In this document: positions 44,535 through 56,210 of the stretch, in pieces
Numbering within the stretch: the stretch's first letter is position 1
Layout of the letters: every line of letters begins with the position of its first letter
DNA from: Protea cynaroides
Taxonomy: Eukaryota > Streptophyta > Magnoliopsida > Proteales > Proteaceae
Direction: 5' to 3'
NCBI GenBank assembly: GCA_028583415.1
Contig: CM053270.1
Coordinates: 52,110,173 to 52,174,172 of the forward strand
Length of the DNA stretch: 64,000 nucleotides
Position numbers and translations under genes: made by a program
Notes under the pieces: model-generated
What the model saw: only the letters and a program-made list of their open reading frames with translations
What the model was told of the DNA's origin: nothing
Databases searched by the model: none

Positions 44535-44751
44535 TTTAACTTGTCTTTTCTTGACTCAGGGCTTCTTATTGTGGGATCTGTTCTTAAATCTGTCGTACAA
44601 TAGAATCATCATTCCACCGATACGATGTGCAAGATTTGGGATGTTGAAGGGGGCATCATCGAGAAAGAGCGGGAGGGGGCAAGTGGCAGTGCGAGGGAAC
44701 CGGAGAGAGTGACTATAGAAAGAGCACAAAGAAAGGGAGAAGAAGATGTGA

Positions 44752-44783
<32 letters not shown>

Positions 44784-45136
44784 ACACCTTGTTCACCAAT
44801 GGATGAAATCCAATTGTAGCCAAGAAGGATTCTTTGAGAAATACATATAGGGATTAGAGGGAATGAAAACCTGAAGTCTGCCATAGCCGAGATCATAAAT
44901 AGGGGGTATAAACGGGACCTAGGTAAGCTCTATCAATCTAGCCAAAAACAAAAAGTAAGCTTTATCAATGGAATTTGGAGTCCCGAACAATAAACCCTTT
45001 GTTGGGTCGAGTAGTTTCTGCCTTATCTTCATGATTATATTCCTAATTGTTCATATCGTAGTCTTAATCATTCACACTATTTTAGAAACCTTAGTCAAAG
45101 GATACGAAGAGTCCATTGTAGTTACAGAAGGTGTGA

Positions 45137-45139
<3 letters not shown>

Positions 45140-45184
<45 letters not shown>
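45140..45184. repeat. (GA)n microsatellite
   Basis: Pure GA run; shorter in copy 2 (61931-61959). Confidence 0.95.
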
Positions 45185-45188
<4 letters not shown>

Positions 45189-45706
45189 GTGATCAGATAG
45201 GGAAGGAAGATGGAAGATGGAAGATGGAAGTGAAGGGGGGCAAAACTCTCTAAAATAAATGGTGAAGTGAAATGCTGTTTTGGGTATATTGGTAATACCC
45301 AATCTCATTTTTGGGTATTTTTGTTACAACAAATATTGAGTGGGTAGATTGGTCAAGTAAAACCCAATAAAATACATACATGATGTGTATTAAAAAATAC
45401 ATTTAAATAAAACACTTTAGATAATAGGGGAGGGGGATTGATGTAGTCCACGCTCAAACCCATGTGGCCGTCCATGTGGTTGTTTTTGACCAATTCTCTA
45501 TTCAAGTGGGTTAATCTCATGCTTTTAAGAGGCCATTTTATATTCAAGTCGAGACCCATGTAAAACCCAAGCTCAACTTATTGTCAACAAGTACCACAAC
45601 TCATTTTGGAATCATCATAACTAAATCCGGATCAACCCATATGGTTCATACTATGAAAACCAATTTTCAGCATATATACTGACTCCAAGGGTATTTTAAG
45701 GATACT

Positions 45707-46612
45707 CTTGGAAATGTTTGTGGTGATACTTTCAGTCGATCTGATCAGGTAGAATTACAAAGTTGGAAAAAGAAAAATAACGGTTAAGATTTCAAAATTA
45801 GAAGGGATGATAAGGAAAACATACGGTAAAAAGGTTGAAGAAGACATGAATTCATATCACTAAAAAACATGATCGATGGAATGAATCAAGAATGTCGGAA
45901 AGATTCTATGTGTCTAGGCAATTATTTTGTCCAGTGCTAAACCCACCCCCCACCCCCCCACAAAAGGCATTGCAGTACCCCAAAAAAATTATGGGTCCTC
46001 AACCAATGAGGGTGCCCTTTTTTGGTGAAGAAAAGATGTATGTAATGGAAATTTAACTATTGACATATTACACTGTTGGCTAATTGGCAAAATACTTGGA
46101 GCCTACAATTCCAAGAAAGTATAATAAAGAGGTTTTTTTTTGTTTGTATATTTATTTGGAGATGGTTTTCTTATATGGCTCGTGTATGTACATGGTCAGG
46201 GTATCAACTCTTTATTTAATAATGGGATGGATAGTTTTAAGATCACACTTCCGTCTGATGGCTAAAAATATGACTTTATATGTATGCCGCCGTATAAGAA
46301 ACCTTTTGCCAATTTATTTTCATCTCTGGAAAAGTATGGATGGAATAATAACTCCATGTTGTGAGGATTGAAAATTTATATTTTGTATTCTATTAAAAAA
46401 AAAAAACCGTATCTTTTGTACATGATTTTAAAATGCAGATTTAGAATATAATGGTTGGATTTGACGTATTCATGAATCCTAATTTGATAATTGTTTATTA
46501 ATTGTAGTTCGGGTTCATAGACACCTTAAACTCTTCACAACTAGGGATAAAATTGGTCATTTTGTTAATATGATTATCAAAATATGAGTTCTAAAAAAAT
46601 CAGGATTCGAAA
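45707..46612. repeat. Tandem duplication, copy 2, left block
   Basis: Collinear with 43160-44050 and stopping at AAATCAGGATT, where copy 1 enters its TA tract. Confidence 0.85.
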
Positions 46613-46625
46613 TACAAGTGTATAT

Positions 46626-47065
46626 TGTAAGATTTTTTAGATCCCCTTTGAGTTTTTCCCATGGGATTTCCCATAAACCCTAATGAACACACCACACAGA
46701 TTATTAGAATACAATGGATATTGAAAAGAGATGATAAGACACATACCTCTTGTTGTAGATTGATTTTCGACCGTTTTCTTTGCTTTGAATGCTTAGAATG
46801 CTTGGAATGCTTGGATTAAAGTCTTCCATAGCCTGTCGGGATCCCTTGACCTTCTCTCTGCGTATGGAAACAGGAGAAGAAAATAACACCGTGATTGTGG
46901 GGACCCTAACCATTGGTATTTATAATACCACCCCCAACCCTAGACCAGTCCCACAGTGGACCAGGTTGGTCCATCTCTAATCATACTTAAACCGGTCTAC
47001 CTGTAACTAGACTCCCACTGAACCAACTAACCTTATAATTAATTTTGCCTATAAAATATCATACA
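46626..47065 (-). repeat. 3' LTR of LARD-like element
   Basis: On the minus strand begins TGTATGATATTTTATAGG and ends AAAAATCTTACA. About 92% alike to the other LTR by eye. Confidence 0.82.
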
Positions 47066-50000
47066 ATCTCCTACTTGGGCTAAATTAATTATAAATTCAC
47101 CATTGATCCAATGTGGCCATGGAATCTAATTACACCAAAAGCCTACCAATGTCGAACAACAGCGGAAAGTACTCCTACTCATCCGGTGTACCTCCTTTTG
47201 TCAGTCACATACAGAGGTCTACTTAATGACATAAATCACTTTGAGATGAATACTTCAGTCCAATGATCGAATTACCCTGATCCTCTTACCTTAAAATCCT
47301 TATAGGTCAACACACTTTAATATTATCCAACTTATACAGGCAAATCGCCTCCAATTTGGACTAATATCATATTTTAGCTTACCACCTTCTTTGGCTAAAT
47401 ATCGCCATGCAACTTGACATGTCTTAAATAATCAGGAATACATACCAACAATTAAATGAATGCTCACTAATAATCTTACCCAATAAACCACAGACAGAAC
47501 AAACAATCACAGATAAACCATCAATTGTCAGATCTCCCACTAACCAAGCAGATCTGAATACTCCCACTGACTAAGAAAATTTAAAGACTCTCATTGACAA
47601 TACCTTTTCAATCATTCCAAGAAAACTTCCTTAACCTGTTTATATATTGCCCTAAAGATCAACTATGACTGGTACAACTAGTCGAACCTGAGATTGCACA
47701 GTCAAACATGAAAAATTATTCACCACATCACAAAACAAATACGATCAACATTACATGTAGTCATTTACCTTACAATATCATAAGCACCATAAGCATAAGT
47801 TCTTTGCATTTAGTTGAAAAGGAAAACTTTACATTCCGATATTTCAAGTAACATCAATCACATTTTTTTTTTAATATGGGAAACAATATGTTAAGTCAAA
47901 CAATAAATATAAAACAAAGTAAAACCAAGAGCAGAAAAAACATTTGAATGTAAAAGAAACTTTACAATGTTCAAGCCAACAGTCTTCAAGACCCTCTTAC
48001 CCCAAATACCTAGGGAGTCCTAGAATCGTTATCATTTTCTAGATATGCTTATCTGGCTTAACAGTATTTGGTCAAACCACCTATCTTTGGTTAATCTTTC
48101 CATCTTTGAGCAATCCACCTTGGAGTTACCCAACAACAATCTTATCACTAGCTATTTCTCTCCTTTGGTAATGTAAGCCACCTAGATTTGAATATATTTT
48201 CTAGCAAGGAATGAGATATCTAATATATCAATTACATTGGTCTCATTGTCCTTGAGCTTTTCAGTGATAGTTGATAGCTCCCAAAAATACTTCCTCACAT
48301 TACCATTTTCAACATAACTGGTACAAGAGAGCTAGGTTAATAAATTATCTTCCAAGCCCCTCTGAAACATTATTCTTATCTTTTGGATTTTTCTTAGATA
48401 ACCCCTTCGTAATATTTCTCATCTTAATACTGCTACACATAACCTTAGTAGTAGAATACCTCACAATTTATGTAAACTACTATGAAAGATACATCTAGGT
48501 CAAACGATCCTAGACTAGTCTCCAACCTTTTCATAATAAATTTTATTCTTTGTCCTAGGAAGAGTGGGAAAGAAACTACCAAACCATATGGTACATTCAC
48601 TGAGACAAATATCCTATGAGACATAAACCATTATCATTATATAAATTACACAAGACTCATATAAAGACATGCAATTTATATTTATTTATATTTTGTCCTG
48701 AATAGAAAACGATAGATATCAAAACATTCTTTGGGATAGTCATACATGGATGAACACATCAGTGTATCAGTTTAAATACAGTATCAAACAACTGAAGACT
48801 CATACACATACCCTTTACTTACATTAATCATATAAACCATTCATGCAAATAAATATCCTTTTTCAAGAGTTAATCAACTACACATTCTCCTTTGGGATAA
48901 ACATGCAGTGGTCTTCTTAATTTCTGTGCAGTCACTGTGAAAGAATAATGACTCTCGAAAATCCCACCACCTCTAGGTTAATGAGACCCCCTAAAATCAA
49001 AACCCTTTCAACTCATGTGCATGAACATATCTTTAACTTTGACAATGCCACCTTTGAGTTAACATTGTCTTTTTTAGTTGCTTTTCATACCATGGAGAAC
49101 AGCGTATTAAAAATATATCATTTATTGTATATGTAAATGAACAAATTTGGGGTTTGAGAACCACCATGTTGGAATTGAGTGTACCACTTTGGTGGATTCC
49201 ACTCAATCTTTACATGACACCCACAAACCTTAATTTGATCAAAACTTGACAATGCCACCTTTGGGTATACATCGCCCTTATACAAGCATTTACAAATACA
49301 TGAACTTTGAATTTGAAGACATCATGATGAAACTAGGTGTACCATTTGGGTGGGTTCCACCAAATTCCATAGTGATATCCCCAAACCCTACTTTGCAGCA
49401 CCTTGTGGGTCAATAAACAAAATCTCATGCATACATAACCTTCTACAAGTATCTAGTACAAAAATACCTGACAAACAAATAGAAAACTGCAAATCAAACT
49501 AATTTGGGGTAAATTCCTCAAATCATCAAACTGTGCCAAACTATGTACCAAATTGTAGAGCACGAAAATATGAACACAGCGCAAAAAACCGCGTCAAAAT
49601 TTTACACTCCTAGCACCCACAATTGTCGATCAGAGTCGGCTTACCTTTTATATAATCTAAACCGATTTTGGACGGTTCATCTTGGCTCAGTTTGGTCTGG
49701 CCAAGTTCGGTTATGGATAGACCAAACCCACTATTTAAAACCTTTTTTTTTAAATGCTTTGGTCCAGACTGAACCAAACGGTCTAGTCTTTAAACCAAAC
49801 TGCAGACCAGTGATTCAACCGTCGGCCCAACCAACCCACCCATCCGGGTTTTTCGAGTCCAGTTTCTAGGTCATCGGGGGCAGGTTCTGGGGTCGCAAAA
49901 TCAGGCCTATGGGTCGGGTTTTCGGGTCAAACATTCGGGTTAATGGGTCGGCCTCGGGTCACACTTGCAAACAGCACGTGCACCCTGAGTCAAGTTCAAG

Positions 50001-50407
50001 GGTCCCCTTGGGCCTGGCCAGACTGGTCTGGGCCTGGGTTCGGTCCTGGACTGGCCCAAATCGGATCGGTCCAGTACGGGGCTGACCAGGTGACGTCAGC
50101 CCTACACCATTATTTATTTTTTTTTTTTTAGCCACTAGCGCGTAGATTTCACGTGCTTTTTCAGGAGGCACATGAGAGTGCGTTAGGTTACTTCTGGAGA
50201 CCCATCTTATGTCGCCGACTCCGTCTCTCTGAGACCTACAATCCTATATGATTTATTTTTACTTTTTAATGGACCGAAATTTTTTCAAAGGTCCAAACCC
50301 TAAACAGGTTCATAGAGAATTTTGGGAGAAAAATCTCTCTCTTTTTCAATCTGTTCAAACATACAACCTTTACAATGCTTTCCCATCGATCCTAGGTCTG
50401 TGTGAGT
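47066..50407. other. Interior of LARD-like element
   Basis: No coding similarity on either strand. Contains an internal imperfect repeat at about 49160-49210 and 49330-49370 (GTGTACCA(C/T)TT(T/G)GGTGG(A/G)TTCCAC). The end at 49680-50100 is rich in GGTTCGGTCC/GGGCC words. Confidence 0.55.
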
Positions 50408-50420
50408 GGCTCTGATACCA
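50408..50420 (-). other. Primer binding site of LARD-like element
   Basis: TGGTATCAGAGCC on the minus strand, matching initiator methionine tRNA. Confidence 0.88.
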
Positions 50421-50421
50421 C

Positions 50422-50850
50422 TGTAAGATTTTTTAGATCCTCTTTGGATATTTTCATTGGGATTTCCATGAACCCTAACTAATACACCACATAGATTACT
50501 AGAATACAATCGATATTGAAAAGATATGATAAAACACATACCTCTTGTTGTAGATTGATTTTCGACCATTTTCTTTGCTTGGAATGCTTGGAATGCTTGG
50601 GTTAGAGTCTTCCACAGCCTGCCGGGATCCCTTGACCTTCTCTCTGCGTATGATAATAGGAGAAGAAAATAACACCGTGGCTGTGGGGACCCTAACCATT
50701 GGTATTTATATTACCACCCCCAACCTTGGACCGGCCCCATAGTGGACCAAGTTGGTCCATCTCTAATCATACTTAAACTGGTCTACTTGTAACTAGACTC
50801 CCACTGAACCAACTAACCTTATAATTAATTTAACCAATAAAATATCTTAT
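50422..50850 (-). repeat. 5' LTR of LARD-like element
   Basis: Mirrors 46626-47065. Its outer end merges into a TA run in which the Copia element inserted. Confidence 0.8.
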
Positions 50851-50863
50851 ATATATATATATA

Positions 50864-53234
50864 TGTTTGAAACCTTGACCAAGTTGAGCTGTTGTGTTGT
50901 CATTGTTGGCAACCTTGGCAACCTCCAGACAGTCAGCAGACAGAGTGAACAAACAGTCAACAGGCAGAGTGGACAGTCAATCAACAGACAGAGTGGACAA
51001 TCAACAGGCATGGTTGGACAGTCAGAAGCTTACTTGGAAGCTAGTTCCCAGTTCACAGTGCTTACAGTTCAGTGAAAGAAGACATATAAAGTAGAGAGAC
51101 AAAGTAGAGAAAGAAAGAGGAGAGAGAGTGTTTGTGGGTCCCACTATAGTCCCACAGACAGACATGGTGACTGGGTTGGTGCACTGATAGCAATTGATGA
51201 GCAAGTCTAGCATAAAGAAAGAGATTGAAGAAAGAAGATGAGGAGAGAGAAAGAAGAGAGAGAAGATGAGGAGAGAGAAAGAAGAGAGAGAAGATGAGGA
51301 GAGAGAGTGGGTGGGGACCAGGTGGGTCCCACCAGGGGTGGCCAGGCTAGCATGGCCCAGGCCAGCATGGTAGCCAGCCCTAGCCAGCATGGTCGATGCC
51401 AGCGGCATCAAGCCAGCAGCAAGGAGGCAAGCCAGCAGCACACAACAAGCCTACCATGCACGGCCAAGGCACCAAGGCAGCAGATGCAAGCAAGCCCAAA
51501 GACGGGCAGACAAGAAGTGCCGCGCATGCCCCGCACAACACAGCAAGGCCATGCGCACAGCAGCATGCCATGCGCGCAGTAAAAAGGCTACGAGCACAGC
51601 TTTGCCCCATGTCAGCAGGACAGCAGCAGCATCCGTGCGCGTGCGTCGTACAGCAAGGCATGCCGTGCATGCTTACCAGATGTTTGATGAATTTCCACAA
51701 AGAAGAATCGCCTCAGCAACCTTACTGGAAAAATTCAGATATAAAGGGCATTACCACACTTTGTTCAGGGGTATTTTGGTCCAAGAAAAAGAAGAAGAAC
51801 CGAAATCATCGCGCCAGATTGAGCCACACCATTCAGATGCTCATCCAATGGCTAAGATCAAGGCGGGCTATGGTGTTTCTCTTTGATAGCGTCAAGATTC
51901 TTGCGCGAATCATGTGATTGGTTGAAGGCAGCTTAATATGGAAGTCCACGTCATGTAGAGCTGGATCCTTGATTGCGTGTGGCGCTTTCACCGTATGGCA
52001 GCGGGAAGATCCAGATCTAGCGGTCCGTATGATCTCCGATTCTTCCCTGACAGGATCTAACTGATCTGACGACCAGGGTATGATCCCGCCTTTCCAGTGA
52101 TATCCAATGGCCATAAATCAATATTCTATGATCCGCCAATCAGAACTCGACAGCGGATCCGACGTGTCAGCGGCAGCGTGGCTACGGTGCGTCACGGGTG
52201 CACGGATACTCTCCTAAAGATTCAATTTGGAATAATCTGATCGACCGGACTTTGGATGGCCATATCTTGGCTGTCTGATGTCCAATTCGAGTGATTCAAA
52301 TTGCTCCAAACTCATCCTCACGAGTATGGTTCACCTGCGACAAAGAAAACAAGTTTTGGTGAGAGCAGCTCCGATTTTTGGGAAGAAAGAAGCTTCTTGA
52401 GCTTATTTTGGAGGAAAAATCCATCTCCACTCTCCTCTCTCTGAGTTTAATGGTTGTATAAAGATTAGGTGAGGCAGTGTGAGTATGTGGTGAGAGTTAG
52501 GTGTGGATGAAGTTGTGCGAGAAGCCTTGGGAAAGTGCCGAAGCTCGATTTTGTAGAAGAAGCTTACCCACCCCTATTGGAGAGCTTGGGAAGCTAATTT
52601 GGTGAGCACTACACATGCCGTGATCACACTGGGAAGGTAATCACGCACACAGACCCTATGTATTTGTACCAATGCCATATGGGAAGGGTTTATAATTTCT
52701 ATTTGATAAATATTTTGTAACCTGTCAAGTTAGGGGCTTGACTGGAGTGGGGGTTGTTGCCTAGGACTCAGTTGTAGCTGATAATGCGGTTGATGTTGTA
52801 GCATCGGGGTTGTAGGTGCAACCATAGCATTAAAGTAGTGTATTGGGTATAATACGAAACCCTGGTTAGGGTATTATCCCGTGGACTAGCCATCACAGTG
52901 AGTGATTGGTGAACCACGTTACATCCTGTGTCGTGAATGTGTATAAAACTGTATATGAGTGTGGAATAGAAGTCTGTGTGCTGCAGGTCTAGGTGTACAC
53001 ACTTGGTAGGCCAAGCCCCTGGTATGGATACCTACAGGTGTGTGGTTGGTGTGTGCACGAAATGTGTTTGACATATTGAGAGAGGAAAAGTCCAATTAAC
53101 AGTTCAAGATAGCACATAGTGAATAACAACTCTTGGCAGCAATTTCCAAAGCAGCAGGCCAAATCATATTGTTGGGAAGATTTTTAGTGGTCATTGATTC
53201 ACCCCCCCCTCTCAGTGTCAACCTAGGATCAATA
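50864..53234 (+). repeat. 5' LTR of the Copia element
   Basis: About 2.37 kb. It has GACAGAGTGGACAGTCA-type tandem repeats (50925-51020), GA-rich stretches and a GC-rich GCAGCA/GCATGC block (51360-51680). It ends ...CCTAGGATCAATA rather than the CA of the 3' copy. Long Ala- or Cys-rich ORFs here are composition artefacts. Confidence 0.88.
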
Positions 53235-53236
53235 AT

Positions 53237-53249
53237 TGGTATCAGAGCC
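53237..53249 (+). other. Primer binding site of the Copia element
   Basis: TGGTATCAGAGCC two bases after the 5' LTR; initiator methionine tRNA type. Confidence 0.92.
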
Positions 53250-53310
53250 AAGTTCTCTAGGGAGGAAGACTAACAGCTTCAGGTACAGACAGAAGTGAGA
53301 GGTAGTAGAA

Positions 53311-55224
53311 ATGGCATCCAGTGAAGACCACCACAAGAATGGATGGATTCCCATATTTTATGGGTCAAACTAGAGTGTGTGGAAAGTTAGAATGGAAGCA
53401 TATTTGATAGCTCAGGGCTATGGTGTATGGTTAGCAGTGAAGAATGGCTACAAACACATCACAGAAGACATCACTGATGCAGTGGAGATGAAAAAGAGAG
53501 AAAATGAAGCCAAGGCAGTCAAAGTTCTTCTGGCTTCACTTGTGAGCAATGAGCTCACTAGAGTTATCAGTTGTCCTACATCCAAAGAAATTTGGGACAA
53601 ATTGAAGAGTGTACATGAAGGAGATAGAAAAATCAAAGAGGCAAAATTATAAATCTTAAGATCACAGTTTGAGAGTCTGAGGATGACTGAGGGAGAAACC
53701 ATTGAGGTCTATCTCAATAGAGTGAATGGAGTTACCAATGCAATCAGAGCACTGGGGGAAGAGCTGAAAGAAATTCATATTGTCAAGAAGGTATTGAGAA
53801 CCTTGCCTAAGTTGTATAACACAAAGGTGTCTGCACTTGAAGAAATTACCACCTTGGACAGCTTAACCATTGATGAGCTACATGGCATCCTGACCACTTA
53901 TGAGATGAGAATGATAAAACCAGTGTCAATGGAAAAAGAAGCTGCTTTTGAAGCTATAAAAAAATTAAAAATTAAAGAACCAGCAGAGAAGTCAAAAGCA
54001 TATGACAATAGTGATTTTGATGACTCAGATGATGAGCTCATAGCTTATCTAACTAGAAAATTGAAGAAAAAAGTAACAAGTATAAGGGCAAGTCAACCAT
54101 GAGATGTTTCAACTGTGGAGGCCTAGGACACTTTGCGTCCAAATGTCAGAAGAAGGGACGAGTCTATGACTCTGATGATGAAGAACCCAAAGAGAGTCAA
54201 GACTAAAGAGGAAAGAAAAAATTTGTTTCCAAGAAGAGAAGTATGCTTACAAAGAAGAACAAATTTTCCTCAGATGAATCAACAGAGGATGATGATAATG
54301 AGGCCCTCTTCATGGTCCTTCTTGATGGGCTTCAAGGGAAGAAGAAAAATTCTAAAAGGAAAGATGGAGTTGAAGAAGAGCTTGATCTTGAGGCTGAGTT
54401 ATTAGCAGCTCTTACAGAACTCAGTACAGAGAGGAAAAAGAACAAAAATTTGAATGATCAATATAATGAAGCAACTGAGCTAATCAGTCAACTGGAAGTC
54501 ACCACTGAAGAATCAAAGAACATAGCAAATGATCTGAATAATGAGTTGTCCTCAAAATCAGATGAATGTGCAAAGCTTGAGGAAGAGATTCTGAGACTAG
54601 AAACTGAGCTTGCAAGCTTTGTAAGGGAGAAGAGGAGTTACATGGAAGCAACAACATCATCTCCATCAGTAACTATCCTAAAATCAAAGGAGAAGACAAT
54701 AACAGATCAAGAGGTTAAGGATGACTGCTCACAAATGGAAGAGGAGAATATTCTGGATAAAATTCTAAGCTACCAGAGGTCATCTCACATCAAGTCTGGA
54801 CTTGGTTATGAGAAGCAGAGGACAGAAAAAGCTCAAGGTAAAGGGTCTGTTAAGAACCCCATTGTGTTTGTCAAAGCAAAACAGATGAGGTCACATGTTG
54901 AGAAACAAGTTGAGAACAGAACTGGTAGAGATGGCATCAGTACAGTTAACCAGCACAGGCAGAGGAAGCAAGACAAAAATCCCAGGAAAAGAGAGAGCTT
55001 TAGAGGTTATTGTTATGGCTGTGAAGGGTATGGAAACAAAATTACAGAATGTAGAAGACAAGTTAGACAACCAGTGTTTACAAGCAGAAACAGATTTGCT
55101 CCTTTGGCAGAAGACAAGATAGAATGCTTCAGGTGTCAGAGATTTGGTCACATAGCCAGAAATTGTCACACTCATTTCATCTCAAAGGCAACCAAGAGGG
55201 AATATTGGAAGAAATACTCCTAGA
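53311..55224 (+). pseudogene. gag: Copia gag with three zinc knuckles, broken
   Basis: Starts MASSEDHHKNGWIPIFYGSN, then TAG (53371-53373) where the family has Tyr, then SVWKVRMEAYLIAQGYGVWL. The capsid-like UBN2 region runs to about 53930, with a second stop at 53650. After a frameshift near 54070 comes CFNCGGLGHFASKC, a coiled-coil segment (about 54380-54640; LNDQYNEATELISQLEVTTE), then CYGCEGYGNKITEC and CFRCQRFGHIARNC. The second knuckle has Asn-Lys in place of the usual Gly-His. It ends at TAG near 55222. The protein would assemble the particle and bind RNA; few lesions suggest recent loss. Confidence 0.87.
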
Positions 55225-55735
55225 AGACCAGCTCAAAGAGCAAAAAGAGTTGTGCAAGAAAAGGCAAGAAAACTCATCACAATGAAAGAAAATGCAGTGT
55301 GGGTTGAGAAGAGCAAGAATAAGGGCAACAAATTTCTCATAGTGCAAACAACTTTTAAGGCCAAAAGTAGACCTACACCATGGATCTTGGACAGTGGGTG
55401 CTCCACTCACATGACAGGGGATAGAGAAATTTTTTCAAGTCTGAATGCTGAAAAAGGTGGATCAGTTATATTTGGAAACAATGATGATGCAAGGATCAAA
55501 GGAAAAGGAATGGCCAACATTTATAGTACCGATTTAAAATCCCAGAAAGTTCTGCTTGTCAATGGCCTGAAACATAATCTCTTGAGTGTGAGTCAAGTTT
55601 GTGATCAAGGCAATGAAATAACCTTCACCAAGGATGGTTTTATGGTGAAAGATGTTGAAAAAGGGAAAGTTGTGGCACAAGGGACAAGAACATAGGGTAA
55701 CCTATATGTACTCTCAGAAAACTGAGTCTACTAGC
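55225..55735 (+). pseudogene. pol: Copia protease and start of integrase region
   Basis: Reads PTPWILDSGCSTHMTG (aspartic protease active site DSG) followed by the GAG-pre-integrase segment (VNGLKHNLLSVSQVCDQG, then NLYVLSE). The frame stops at 55693 and again near 55723. The integrase catalytic core is absent. Confidence 0.87.
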
Positions 55736-55910
55736 TGAGTGCTTGGCCAAGTGTGTTGATGAAAAAAAGGGCACTAGTGGCGGTGCATTCTTTTTGGGAA
55801 AGTTTTGTGGCCCAGCAAAGCAGGAGCAGAGTACATAGCAGTTATAGTCAGTTGTGAGCAAGTGACAGATGTTTTCACAAAGACCTTCCCAAAGAACTCA
55901 GTTAAGTAAC
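55736..55910 (+). pseudogene. Copia RNase H C-terminal remnant
   Basis: TSGGAFFLGKFCGPAKQEQS followed by Y(L)AV resembles the end of Copia RNase H (STSGGAFFLG...QSTVALSTAEAEY). VTDVFTKTFPK follows, as in the family tail. This adjoins the pre-integrase segment, so about 2-2.5 kb of pol was deleted. Confidence 0.75.
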
Positions 55911-56198
55911 TCTCAAAGTCAAGTTAGGAGTTGTGGCTCTTAATTCACTGGAGATGGATAGAAGTAGGGGGAGTTGGTGTCTGCATAGCTTCATTGTTCA
56001 TCTATAAGAATGGAAAGATGCAGTGGGCACTCCTATATGTGAGTCTATGCAGAAAGAGTTCTGATGTAGGGGGAGCACTGATGTAGAGGGAGCAGTGATG
56101 AAGGGGGGGCATCGTTTTTCCCTTTGTACTTGTTGACAAAGGGGGAGAGAGAGTGTTTGATATCATGTGGAGATATCATGTAGGTTGTCAATAATTCT
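55911..56198. other. 3' untranslated region of the Copia element
   Basis: Rich in AGGGGGAG words near 55970, 56068 and 56140, typical of Copia elements between pol and the polypurine tract. Confidence 0.6.
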
Positions 56199-56210
56199 AA
56201 AGGGGGAGAT
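56199..56210 (+). other. Polypurine tract of the Copia element
   Basis: AAAGGGGGAGAT directly before the LTR start TGTTGAAACC. Confidence 0.9.

Larger units (their letters stand above)
43140..45706. repeat. Tandem duplication, copy 1
   Basis: Matches copy 2 in three collinear blocks (45707-46612, 58640-59545, 61731-62508). The junction lies at GATACTC...GAAATGTTTGTGG, present near 43157 and 45700. Carries the purple acid phosphatase fragment, a (TA)n-T(n) tract (44051-44145) and GA runs. It preserves the uninterrupted form of both sites invaded in copy 2. Confidence 0.88.
46626..50850 (-). mobile_element. Non-coding LTR retrotransposon (LARD-like), minus orientation
   Basis: LTRs of about 440 bases at 46626-47065 and 50422-50850 start TGTAAGATTTTTTAG on the plus strand. 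The minus-strand primer binding site TGGTATCAGAGCC (50420-50408) lies one base inside the right LTR, and a polypurine tract (AAGTAGGAGAT, 47076-47066) abuts the left LTR. The 3.3-kb interior has no gag or pol similarity. TATAT precedes the left LTR and follows the right, consistent with a 5-bp duplication in a TA-rich site. Confidence 0.82.

Noticed and set aside
44609..45308. Ser/Leu-rich ORFs in the tandem duplication (also 61864-62082)
   Set aside because: GA/CT microsatellite read-through, no family signature, and lengths change with the repeat number.
51380..51917. Ala-, Gln- or Cys-rich ORFs on both strands of the Copia LTR (also 56450-57322)
   Set aside because: They arise from GCAGCA/GCATGC repeats and sit entirely inside LTRs; frames are not consistent between the two LTR copies.
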